DNA of 64,000 bases from an uncultured Armatimonadota bacterium (GTDB lineage: Bacteria > Armatimonadota > Fimbriimonadia > Fimbriimonadales > Fimbriimonadaceae): assembly GCA_903927345.1 (NCBI GenBank), contig CAIYMO010000017.1:124001-188000 (forward strand), written 5' to 3'. The translations under genes and the position numbers were made by a program. Position 1 is the first letter of the stretch. Each line of letters opens with the position of its first letter. Under the pieces are notes generated by a model. The model was not told where the DNA came from. It was given only the letters and a program-made list of their open reading frames with translations, and searched no databases. This document shows positions 1 through 6,998 of this stretch, one piece after another.

Positions 1-1
1 C

Positions 2-589
2 TTCTTCAAAATATCCGGCGAAAAATCCGACGTCGATTTCATGAAAACCATCCTCGACAAACTCGAAGGTGAGTTCAACATCGACAAGAAGCGCGAATAC
101 GTCTTCGGACACTCCAACGGCGCGATGATGAGTTACTACCTCGGCTCCGTGATGGGCGACCGCCTAGCCGCCGTCGCCGGAATCTCCGGCTCCGTCGGGC
201 TCCCTGCAAATGGCGGTCTCGACACCATCCCCGCCCCCAAATCCCCAGTCTCCGTCCTCCTGCTCCATGGCAAAGCCGACAACGTCGTGGTCTACAAACG
301 CGGAATGAAGGCCATGCTCCAAAGCATGGGCGCTGACGAGAGCGCCGAATGGTGGGCAAAGAACTTCGGTCTTACCGCCAAGCCCGATGCCGTCGAATAC
401 AAAAAGGACCAAGCCACCATCCGCCAATTCGGTAAATCCGAAAAAGGCGCCGAAGTCACGCTAATCACCTCAGAAAACGGAACCCACGAAATCTTCGGCG
501 GCTGGTACGGCGCAGGACGCGAGCTCAAGAGCGGAATCATCGCCTGGGACGAGATCTGGAAATTCTTCCAGGAGCACCCTAAAGCTTGA
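2..589 (+). CDS. PHB depolymerase-family alpha/beta hydrolase (5' truncated by window)
   Basis: The frame is open from base 2, so the N-terminus and any signal peptide lie outside the window. The visible 195 residues contain the nucleophile elbow GHSNGAMMSYYLG (Ser about residue 38 of the visible part). A late NGTHEIFGGW stretch probably supplies the catalytic His. This layout fits the LpqC/PHB depolymerase esterase group, which are usually exported and cleave ester bonds in polymers or feruloyl-type substrates. The substrate cannot be read from the sequence. Its TGA stop overlaps the TTG start of the next gene by four bases, which suggests co-translation. Confidence 0.75.
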   Translation, partial: FFKISGEKSDVDFMKTILDKLEGEFNIDKKREYVFGHSNGAMMSYYLGSVMGDRLAAVAGISGSVGLPANGGLDTIPAPKSPVSVLLLHGKADNVVVYKRGMKAMLQSMGADESAEWWAKNFGLTAKPDAVEYKKDQATIRQFGKSEKGAEVTLITSENGTHEIFGGWYGAGRELKSGIIAWDEIWKFFQEHPKA

Positions 590-882
590 TTCAGTTCGAA
601 TCCGAACTCTGGGTCTGGCGGTCCGATAGCGGATCCGGCTGGCACTTCATCACCCTGCCCGAAGCTGCCCGAGACGCCGTCAAATCCGAAATCGAAGGCA
701 TCCCGCGAAAAGGCTTTGGCTCCGTCAAAGTGCGCGTAACAATAGGGAAGTCAACCTTCGAGACCTCTCTCTTCCCGGCCAAGGAGTACGGGAGCTACCT
801 GCTTCCCGTCAAGGCAACCGTGAGAAAAGCGAACAGCCTATATGCTGGAGACGAAGTCAAAGTCGCGCTCGAGCCGCTCTAG
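586..882 (+). CDS. DUF1905 domain protein
   Basis: A 98-residue beta-rich protein matching the DUF1905 pattern: an FxxELWVWR-like opening, a WHFITLP core, and a GFGSVKVRVTIG...TSLFP segment. No ATG is available near the start. The TTG at 586 overlaps the preceding stop (TTGA), which supports translational coupling to the esterase gene. DUF1905 proteins are small, probably cytoplasmic, and of unknown function. The stop shares the palindrome CTAG with the stop of the convergent downstream gene. Confidence 0.75.
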   Translation: MIQFESELWVWRSDSGSGWHFITLPEAARDAVKSEIEGIPRKGFGSVKVRVTIGKSTFETSLFPAKEYGSYLLPVKATVRKANSLYAGDEVKVALEPL

Positions 883-1262
883 GCTGCCTTAGGCTTCGGC
901 TTCCAAAGCCCCAGCGCAACGCCAAGCAACCCCGCAACTCCGGCCCCAAGCCGGATTGACTCAATCCAAAACTGAACCGTCTTCAGCTGGGTCGGATAAA
1001 TCTTGTTCGCATCAAGGTAACTCTGGTCAACCTTGTAAACCCCATCAACCGGCTCACCAATAAACGCCTTCGGATCCTCGATAATCGTGAGAGTTGGCTC
1101 CCCTAAAGGCGTCCCCTCCTCGCCAAAAAGCGCATCGCTCTTGTTCTGCTGAACCCGCTGAATCATCTTCGCCTTCCCCGCAAAAGAGTTGTAAGTAGGC
1201 ACCGTCGCGATCAATACGATCGCACTCAAAACAGCAACAAGAAGGCAGAGTTTCTTAAACAT
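879..1262 (-). CDS. Hypothetical protein with two membrane segments
   Basis: 127 residues if it starts at the ATG at 1262. A longer frame to 1322 adds a charged, unlikely N-terminus, while the chosen start puts a hydrophobic segment (CLLVAVLSAIVLIATV) at once. A second membrane helix (GAGVAGLLGVALGLW) ends the protein before a KPKPKAA tail, and the roughly 80 residues between would be extracytoplasmic. I recognise no family. It lies downstream of the YceI gene on the same strand with a gap of about 66 bases, so co-transcription is possible. Confidence 0.6.
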   Translation of the reverse strand: MFKKLCLLVAVLSAIVLIATVPTYNSFAGKAKMIQRVQQNKSDALFGEEGTPLGEPTLTIIEDPKAFIGEPVDGVYKVDQSYLDANKIYPTQLKTVQFWIESIRLGAGVAGLLGVALGLWKPKPKAA

Positions 1263-1328
1263 GAGAACAGGAGGGAAAAAGAAGAGCTGTGAACGGTCCC
1301 CCGCCCACAGCTCCTCGGTCAACGAAAG

Positions 1329-1925
1329 TTACTTGGTCGTTCCGATAACGCTGATACCAATCGTCAGTGAGTTCGAAACCTTATCCGCAGCCATCGCCGG
1401 AATCTTGATTCCGTAGTCGCTAGCCTTAATCGTAAACTTGGTCTTGATCTGAAGAACGTCGCCGTTAAATCGGTTCGCCTTAGTCTTGTCGCTTTCTGCA
1501 ACGTAGTTCGCAGTCGCCTTAACGCTGAAGGTCTTGGTCACGCCGTGAAGGGTGAAGTTTCCGGTAACCAAGAAGTTCTTTCCGCCCGTGTTCTTGATCG
1601 AAGTCGCCTCAAAGACAGCAGTCGGATACTTCGCAACGTTGAGCCAGCCTTCGCTGCGCATGTGCTCATCGCGAAGGTCGAGTCCAGTGTTAAGCGACGC
1701 CAGGTCGACAATGATCTTGCCCGATCCGGTCTTCTTGGTCAGGTCAACGGTGATCGAACCGCTCACCTTGTTGGTTCGTCCCACGAAATCTTCGAAAGCG
1801 GTGTTGCTCTCAACGGTCACCACCTGCTGTGGCTGGAGTCCAGCACCAAAGGTGAAGGTCTTGGACTGCGCAAAGGCGCCAGCCGCGAGAACGGTCAAGA
1901 GAGAAACGGATACAAATGCTTTCAT
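1329..1925 (-). CDS. YceI-family exported lipid-binding protein
   Basis: 198 residues from the ATG at 1925, which places a clean signal peptide (MKAFVSVSLLTVLAAGAFAQ) at the N-terminus; the frame upstream of this ATG lacks one. The mature part follows the YceI lipocalin-like pattern: FEDFVGRTNKVSGSITVDL, then LDLRDEHMRSEGWLNVAKYP, then FEATSI...TGNFTLHGVTK. Family members bind isoprenoid or other amphiphilic molecules in the periplasm. The ligand here is unknown. It is divergent from nothing nearby, and the Crp/Fnr gene ends 63 bases upstream on the same strand. Confidence 0.88.
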   Translation of the reverse strand: MKAFVSVSLLTVLAAGAFAQSKTFTFGAGLQPQQVVTVESNTAFEDFVGRTNKVSGSITVDLTKKTGSGKIIVDLASLNTGLDLRDEHMRSEGWLNVAKYPTAVFEATSIKNTGGKNFLVTGNFTLHGVTKTFSVKATANYVAESDKTKANRFNGDVLQIKTKFTIKASDYGIKIPAMAADKVSNSLTIGISVIGTTK

Positions 1926-1988
1926 AGCTAGCGTGATATTACGCTCTTGAACGATGATGTGTTGTATTGAGGAATACAAAACGTGAGA

Positions 1989-2705
1989 TTACGCCGCGAT
2001 CTCTTCGAGCCCCGCCGAATCCCGGATCACGATGAACCCCTTCACAATATCAATCGGCCCCTCGTTCGACTTCCACTTAGCAATCGTCGCACTCACCGCC
2101 TCCCGATTCGACCCAATCAGGTCCGCAATCTCCGCGTGAGTGAGCTTGATATTCACAAACGCCCGCCCACTCTTCGTCGACCCCGGAAAATCCTTGGCAA
2201 GCCGTTGAGCTAGCTTCGCCAGCCTCTGAGGCACAGTAAGGAACAAGACATCCTGCATCTGGTTGATGATCTGGGTCTGACGCTCGCCAATCAACTTGCT
2301 CAACGCAAAAATCATCTCCGGTTTCCCCAGAACAAGCCGCTTCAGCGTGTCCAGCGGAACTGCATACAAAGTGCACTGACCAATCGCCTCCGCGCTCTGC
2401 CCAACCGGAAGCTCATGCTCAAACAGATCGATGTCGCCGATCAACTCACCCGGCTTAAGAATCCCAACCGTCAACCGCTTCCCCTGAGGGTTCGTCGAAA
2501 CAATCCGCACGTTTCCTTCTTTAATCAAATAAGCATGGGTGTGCTTGACCCCGCTCATGCAGATGTGGTGGTTGCGACCAAACTCCAGAAGCCGACTTTC
2601 GTGCGCCAGCAGGGTCAGCTCCTCCGCCGATAACGACTTAAACAGGTCGAAGTTCCGAAGAACCCACAACCGTCGATCTGGCGACAGAACCTGCGACGCA
2701 CTCAT
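1989..2705 (-). CDS. Crp/Fnr-family transcriptional regulator
   Basis: 238 residues. The N-terminal half is a cyclic-nucleotide-binding-type beta-roll (FDLFKSLSAEELTLLA opening; KPGELIGDIDLF near the phosphate-binding cassette). A long dimerisation helix follows, then a C-terminal winged helix whose recognition region LTHAEIADLIGSNREAVSATI is classic for Crp/Fnr. The cassette lacks the canonical GExxxx...RxA arrangement of cAMP-binding Crp, and there is no Fnr-type cysteine cluster, so the effector is uncertain. Targets cannot be assigned from this window. Confidence 0.88.
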   Translation of the reverse strand: MSASQVLSPDRRLWVLRNFDLFKSLSAEELTLLAHESRLLEFGRNHHICMSGVKHTHAYLIKEGNVRIVSTNPQGKRLTVGILKPGELIGDIDLFEHELPVGQSAEAIGQCTLYAVPLDTLKRLVLGKPEMIFALSKLIGERQTQIINQMQDVLFLTVPQRLAKLAQRLAKDFPGSTKSGRAFVNIKLTHAEIADLIGSNREAVSATIAKWKSNEGPIDIVKGFIVIRDSAGLEEIAA

Positions 2706-2728
2706 AGCTTTCTCTCTACGCCACAGGA

Positions 2729-4036
2729 CTATTTCTTATCCCAATACCGAGCGCAAAATTCGAAGAACGAAGGAAAGTTAGGCACATTCGTGTGTCCACC
2801 CGTATGACCGCTAAACGCCAAATCGCCAGCCATCGCTGGCGTCCCTTCCGCCGGAAGCTCGGTCACACTCAGCCCCTTTTTGCCGAGTAATTCCCAAGCC
2901 GGAGAAGCAAGCTTAGTCGCCATAAACGTGCCCATCAAATCTATCCAAATCCCTTCAACCTTAGGCGATACAATCCCTACAAACGTCGGACGCGGAGCGC
3001 ACAACGCCAACAATTGGTGACCATCCACCGGCATATCCCCAGGAGTGAGTGGCCCTGCGTACCTAACGTAATTACCCGCCATCCAGTGATACTCGCCACT
3101 ACCCGCAACGTTCTCAACCGTCTCGCCGTTGTCCCGTCGCCAAATCTTCACCCCGCCCTGACCAGACGAACCAATCAACGCCGCAGAAAATCGTTGGTCG
3201 TAAGCCATCGTCACCGCCGAAGCCTTTCCGTAGCGAGAAATGCCTTCGATCGCAACCTTCTTGGCATCGATCTTCGGGTTCTTACTAAACAGGTCAAGGC
3301 ATCGCCCAGCCCCCCAAGCCCAAGCCTTCAACGCACCCCAGTCGTCCGACTTCCGAGGCAGCCCTTTGTTGACCAAACCGATAATCCCTCGGTTCAACCC
3401 GCCGCCGTTATCCGCCTGAACCGAATTCGGGTCCAAAATAGCAAATCCCCACCCACGCTTCAGTGCGTCCACCTGCCAAACTGGCGCGGGCGGTGGCGGA
3501 GTTGCCGGAGCCCCTGGGCGCCGAGGAAACACGAATCCAAACTCCAACACAACCGGCGATTTCCGACTCACCTCAGCCGGCAAAGTCAGTGACAACTGAA
3601 TATCAACTTTAATCTCGGGACAACTTGAGTTGTCAACGTGCCCAACCAGCTTTTGGCTCACCGCCTTAACCCCGCCGATCTCCAAATTTTCCGTGGAAGC
3701 AACTTCCCACTTCACCCCAGGTGTCCGCTTCGGAGTTCGACCATAAATCTCCCGATCCAGCAGTTCCACAATCTCGGCACGTCGCTTGGGCCAATCGCGC
3801 CGAGCTGCCACCGCGCGACCATCATTTAACGTCATCAACGCCGGAATCGTGGGATATGGATTAGACTTCGCCTCATCGGTGTTGGCAAAGTTCGGGTTCT
3901 TCGGATTCATCCCATCCTTGCCCGGACGCAGTCGCTCAATGCCGAGCTCCTTCAGGAGACGCGCATGATCCTGTTGAGCCGACATCGGCGAAGGAATCTG
4001 TCCCGCGATGCCAAGGATGAGAGCCGAAACGATCAT
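2729..4036 (-). CDS. CE15-like glucuronoyl esterase / acetylxylan esterase-type hydrolase
   Basis: 435 residues with an N-terminal hydrophobic signal (MIVSALILGIAG). The nucleophile motif EGISRYGKASAV near residue 265 corresponds to the CE15 GxSRxGK motif, and a late HTGGHT segment near residue 415 offers the catalytic His. CE15 enzymes cut ester links between lignin alcohols and glucuronic acid on xylan, so a plant-polymer role is plausible. The usual Cys of GCSRxGK is Ile here, so substrate range may differ. A TATGCT hexamer lies 6 bases before the ATG and there is no Shine-Dalgarno sequence, suggesting a leaderless transcript. Confidence 0.72.
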   Translation of the reverse strand: MIVSALILGIAGQIPSPMSAQQDHARLLKELGIERLRPGKDGMNPKNPNFANTDEAKSNPYPTIPALMTLNDGRAVAARRDWPKRRAEIVELLDREIYGRTPKRTPGVKWEVASTENLEIGGVKAVSQKLVGHVDNSSCPEIKVDIQLSLTLPAEVSRKSPVVLEFGFVFPRRPGAPATPPPPAPVWQVDALKRGWGFAILDPNSVQADNGGGLNRGIIGLVNKGLPRKSDDWGALKAWAWGAGRCLDLFSKNPKIDAKKVAIEGISRYGKASAVTMAYDQRFSAALIGSSGQGGVKIWRRDNGETVENVAGSGEYHWMAGNYVRYAGPLTPGDMPVDGHQLLALCAPRPTFVGIVSPKVEGIWIDLMGTFMATKLASPAWELLGKKGLSVTELPAEGTPAMAGDLAFSGHTGGHTNVPNFPSFFEFCARYWDKK

Positions 4037-4042
4037 GCCTCA

Positions 4043-4048
4043 AGCATA
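4043..4048 (-). promoter_or_regulatory. -10-like hexamer for the CE15-like gene (leaderless)
   Basis: TATGCT on the minus strand, six bases before the ATG at 4036. With normal -10 to start-site spacing, transcription would begin at or next to the start codon. Confidence 0.4.
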
Positions 4049-4063
4049 GCCGAGATCAGCCAG

Positions 4064-4993
4064 CTACTCGGACTGCGACTGATTGGCGTGCTCTAATCGC
4101 TCAATCCGAATCTTTAGAATCCGCTTGCCATCAGTATCCGAAACCGTGAACTGATACGTACCATCATCAATCCATTCGCCTTGCTTAGGCTGACGGCCAA
4201 ACAGACCAAACACATATCCGCCAATGGTGTCAAAGTCCTCGCTCTCAAACTGCGAACCGATCTCTTCGTTTACATCGTCAACGTGAGTCTTGCCTTCAAC
4301 AATGAATCCGTTGTGAATCTCCGATACCGTCGGATCTTCATTGTCGTACTCGTCTTGAATCTCGCCGACCAGCTCTTCGATAATGTCCTCAATCGTGACA
4401 ATCCCCGATGTCCCGCCGTACTCGTCTTTCACAACTGCCAACTGCGTCCGGAAATGCCGCATATCCGCTAGCAAGTCGTGGATCGACTTGTTCTCAGTCA
4501 CATAAAGCGCCGGCCGCATCAGCGAGCGAAGGTTGACCGGCTTCCCTCGGAGCATCGTCACCAAGAGGTCCTTAGCGTGGATAATCCCAACGATCTCATC
4601 GTCGGTTCCCTCGAACATCGGAATGCGCGAGTGCCCCGAAGTCTGGATCAGCTCGACCAAGTCGTACGGGTTGATGTCGATGCTCGCGGAGTCAACATCA
4701 ATCCGAGGAGTCATAACCTCCCGAGCGATGGTCTCCTTGAATTCAAAAACGGAGTGAATCAGTTCGGTTTCTTCTTCCTCAAACTCACCCGATTCTCCGC
4801 CCGACTCAACAAGCGATCGAATCTCGTTTTCCATCGTATTCGAGCGACGAAGAGAGACTCCTCCCCCCGCAGGCTTAGCAAAGACCTGAGCGATCGAAAC
4901 GAAGACGCCGGCAATCGCGAAAAGAAACGGCCGAAAAATGCGGCGTAAACCGCTTTCAGAAGCTCTGTCGCCGTTGGATGATTGGTCAATCAT
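4064..4993 (-). CDS. CBS-pair and CorC/HlyC-domain protein (hemolysin C/CNNM-like)
   Basis: 309 residues: one N-terminal hydrophobic segment (LFAIAGVFVSIAQVFA), an acidic linker, a CBS pair (EVMTPRIDVDSASI...IPMFEGTDDEIVGIIHAKDLL, then LAVVKDEYGGTSGIVTIEDIIEELVGEI), and a C-terminal CorC/HlyC transporter-associated domain (DTIGGYVFGLFGRQPKQGE). The full DUF21 membrane domain of CNNM-type Mg/Co transporters is missing; only one helix is left. It could therefore be a regulatory form like CorC. It is the last gene of a minus-strand run with the kinase-phosphatase fusion and ybeY. Confidence 0.85.
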   Translation of the reverse strand: MIDQSSNGDRASESGLRRIFRPFLFAIAGVFVSIAQVFAKPAGGGVSLRRSNTMENEIRSLVESGGESGEFEEEETELIHSVFEFKETIAREVMTPRIDVDSASIDINPYDLVELIQTSGHSRIPMFEGTDDEIVGIIHAKDLLVTMLRGKPVNLRSLMRPALYVTENKSIHDLLADMRHFRTQLAVVKDEYGGTSGIVTIEDIIEELVGEIQDEYDNEDPTVSEIHNGFIVEGKTHVDDVNEEIGSQFESEDFDTIGGYVFGLFGRQPKQGEWIDDGTYQFTVSDTDGKRILKIRIERLEHANQSQSE

Positions 4994-5032
4994 GGATGTT
5001 GATTTCTACTTAACTGTATCACTTTGGCTGAA

Positions 5033-5746
5033 TTATTTGGGCAACGTAGCATAAAGCAAGAGGCCGATACCCACCCCAACGCCTGCACCTAAAACGAGTT
5101 CGCTGATTGTGTGGAACTTAGCCTCATAGCGACTCTGAGCAATAATCGCCGCCAAAAGCACGGCGATCGCAGCGACCACAGCATTGGTCGTCAGCAACAC
5201 TGCCCAAGTTGCGAAGAAGAACCCCAGAGCCGAGTGACCCGAAACCAAGCCTCCCTGCAGAACCTGTCCACGCTTGCCGAGTCCCTTACCGATAACAACC
5301 GCGACAATACAAAGAAAGACGCCGATGATAATCCGAGGAACAACCCCAATCTCCGGAGCTTCCGCTCCAAGAGACACCTTCAACGTTTCCCAACGGTTTT
5401 CGCCCAAAACCAGAAGTGCTCCGACCACGATCGCGATGATGGTCGTGATGAGCACCGCACCCGCCGCGATGTCCTTCGCGAACTTCGCCATCGGGTTATA
5501 GTTCGGGCTGACAAGATCAACCACCGCCTCAATCGCCGAGTTGAACATTTCCGCAACAACAACCAGCGAAATGGTGAAGAGCAGAACCAGCATCTCCCGC
5601 AAAGGGAGGTTTACAAAAATTCCAAGCAGAATAACGATGAAGACGACATAGAGGTGAAACCTCATGTGCCGCTGCGTTTTGAACGTAAAGACAATTCCGT
5701 TTATCGCCACGCGGAAGGGCTCAAAGACATTTCTTCGCTGGCTCAT
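5033..5746 (-). CDS. DgkA-type undecaprenol/diacylglycerol kinase fused to a PAP2-like phosphatase
   Basis: 237 residues from the ATG at 5746, which overlaps the ybeY stop as ATGA; a TTG further upstream is less likely. Residues 1-120 are a three-helix DgkA domain with the catalytic signature EMFNSAIEAVVDLV and the following KFAKDIAAGAVL. Residues 125-237 form a second membrane domain with PAP2-type motifs GGLVSGHSA and SRYEAKFHTISE. The first PAP2 motif (K-x6-RP) is not evident. The protein could interconvert a lipid alcohol and its phosphate, such as undecaprenol. The direction of catalysis is not readable. Confidence 0.82.
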   Translation of the reverse strand: MSQRRNVFEPFRVAINGIVFTFKTQRHMRFHLYVVFIVILLGIFVNLPLREMLVLLFTISLVVVAEMFNSAIEAVVDLVSPNYNPMAKFAKDIAAGAVLITTIIAIVVGALLVLGENRWETLKVSLGAEAPEIGVVPRIIIGVFLCIVAVVIGKGLGKRGQVLQGGLVSGHSALGFFFATWAVLLTTNAVVAAIAVLLAAIIAQSRYEAKFHTISELVLGAGVGVGIGLLLYATLPK

Positions 5747-6207
5747 TCCTCGTCCTGATGCAGTACAGACGTCCAAAAGGCATCGATCGGCGTACCGATC
5801 AGCTCGCCAATTTCATTCATGCGCTTTTGCATTGCCGTTTTATCGTCTTCCTCTTCGTCATCGTAGCCCACCAGGTGCAAAACCCCATGGACGATCAAAG
5901 CGATGAGCTCATTATGAGCGCTAACGCCCCTGGCCTGTGCTTGCCGCTCTGCGTAAGGCACCGAGATCGCGATGTCACCGAGCGGAAATGGCTCACGTTG
6001 TCCCGATGGAAATGTCAGAACGTCCGTCGTGGAATCAATGCCTCGGAACCGTTGGTTAAGTTCCTGAATCGCTTCGTCATCCGAAAGCAGAATGTGAACT
6101 GATTGGGTCACTTGGACAAGTCCACAGACCCGCACCAGAACATCTTGCAAAGACGCCAAGTCAACATGCACCGTTGTCGCGTTTTCTACGGAATGGAGCG
6201 AACTCAT
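5743..6207 (-). CDS. ybeY: YbeY endoribonuclease (16S rRNA maturation)
   Basis: 154 residues from the ATG at 6207; a GTG two codons earlier is possible. It has the YbeY features STTDVLTFP and the metal site region HGVLHLVGYDDEEED. The family motif is H-x3-H-x5-H; here the third position is Asp rather than His. YbeY processes the 16S rRNA 3' end and takes part in ribosome quality control. The start codon sits only seven bases after the U-tract of the rpsU terminator, so ybeY expression depends on read-through or on a promoter inside the terminator. It is coupled to the kinase-phosphatase gene by an ATGA overlap. Confidence 0.9.
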   Translation of the reverse strand: MSSLHSVENATTVHVDLASLQDVLVRVCGLVQVTQSVHILLSDDEAIQELNQRFRGIDSTTDVLTFPSGQREPFPLGDIAISVPYAERQAQARGVSAHNELIALIVHGVLHLVGYDDEEEDDKTAMQKRMNEIGELIGTPIDAFWTSVLHQDEE

Positions 6208-6213
6208 AGACAC

Positions 6214-6241
6214 AAAAAGGGAGCTCCGAATCGGAACTCCC
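6214..6241 (-). terminator. Rho-independent terminator after rpsU
   Basis: On the minus strand a 10-bp GC-rich stem (GGGAGTTCCG with CGGAGCTCCC, one G-T wobble) with a 3-base loop is followed directly by TTTTT. It lies 20 bases past the rpsU stop and immediately before ybeY. Confidence 0.85.
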
Positions 6242-6260
6242 TAGAAAATCTTCTTTCAGC

Positions 6261-6431
6261 TTATCGCTGGGAAACGCGTCGTCGAGCTTGCCGTCGTCGC
6301 TTTTCGCTTGGCTTCTCGTATGCGCTGTGCTCTTTAAGCTCGCGAAGAACGCCTGCTTGCTGAAGCTTCATATTGAACTTCTTAAGCGCGCTGTCGATGG
6401 ATTCGTTGGGTTGAACTGTAATGTAAACCAT
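6261..6431 (-). CDS. rpsU: 30S ribosomal protein S21
   Basis: A short 56-residue gene. The protein opens MVYITVQPNESIDSALKKF and ends in a very basic tail (EKRRRQARRRVSQR), which is the S21 pattern, including the KxxE-like LRELKEHSAYEKPSEKR middle. S21 is a small-subunit protein that helps mRNA binding and initiation. The start is the ATG at 6431, with no clear Shine-Dalgarno sequence. A strong terminator follows. It sits between the pilus operon and ybeY on the same strand. Confidence 0.93.
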   Translation of the reverse strand: MVYITVQPNESIDSALKKFNMKLQQAGVLRELKEHSAYEKPSEKRRRQARRRVSQR

Positions 6432-6460
6432 GGGTTATTAGGAGAGGATACCGCAAATGA

Positions 6461-6490
6461 AACGACCGAGTCGATATCGACTCGGTCGTT
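6461..6490 (-). terminator. Perfect 30-bp palindrome, probable terminator of the pilus operon
   Basis: Two 15-base arms (AACGACCGAGTCGAT and ATCGACTCGGTCGTT) with no separating loop lie between the GspG-like gene and rpsU. On the minus strand they are followed by TTTCATTTG, a weak U-rich tract. The most likely role is termination for the pilus operon; a binding site for a dimeric regulator upstream of rpsU is the alternative. Confidence 0.6.
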
Positions 6491-6514
6491 GCTTCGCTCA
6501 ACGTTACGAAGTGA

Positions 6515-6937
6515 TTACCAAGAAGCGTATGGGGCCGCCGCAGTGACTTTGCCCACTCCAGCCGCTACGGTCGTACCGTAGGTGAAGTCGGTGCTTCCGT
6601 TGAAGTCCTTTGGAAGAGCTTGAAGGTAAGGTCCGCGCCAATCGCTTGAGTTGATCGCAGTCGAAGTAGCCCCCGAGTCCAAACCATTTGCAGGTGCAGC
6701 TGTTGCGGCGAGGTCACCGAGAGTCGCTGGGAATACCCCTGTGTCAGCTCGGTATAACTCGATAGCATTTCGAACGAGCTTTAGGTTGCTTCGGAGTGCA
6801 GACTCCTTGCTTCGAGTCGTTGAGTTCGAAAACTTTGGAATTGCAATTGCCGCAAGAACAGCAATGATGATAATGACGATGAGTAGCTCCACAAGTGTGA
6901 AGGCGTTTCGGCGATTTCGGAGCGAAGTTGGTCGCAT
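6515..6937 (-). CDS. Major pseudopilin, GspG/type IV pilin-like
   Basis: 140 residues. A short basic leader (MRPTSLRNRRNA) precedes the class III signal FTLVELLIVIIIIAVLAAIAIP with Glu at +5. The residue before the cleavage site is Ala, not the usual Gly. The C-terminal half contains WRGPYLQALPKDF, typical of GspG-like major pseudopilins (the GPYL...P region). It would be processed by a prepilin peptidase, which is not encoded in this window, and assembled into a pilus or pseudopilus. It is the last gene of the machine locus, 61 bases after gspF, followed by a palindromic hairpin. Confidence 0.88.
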   Translation of the reverse strand: MRPTSLRNRRNAFTLVELLIVIIIIAVLAAIAIPKFSNSTTRSKESALRSNLKLVRNAIELYRADTGVFPATLGDLAATAAPANGLDSGATSTAINSSDWRGPYLQALPKDFNGSTDFTYGTTVAAGVGKVTAAAPYASW

Positions 6938-6998
6938 GTTTCCTCTCTCTGTTTTGTATTGGTTTCAGGTTTGTTGATCTTTAGCAAAAACTCTAGAT

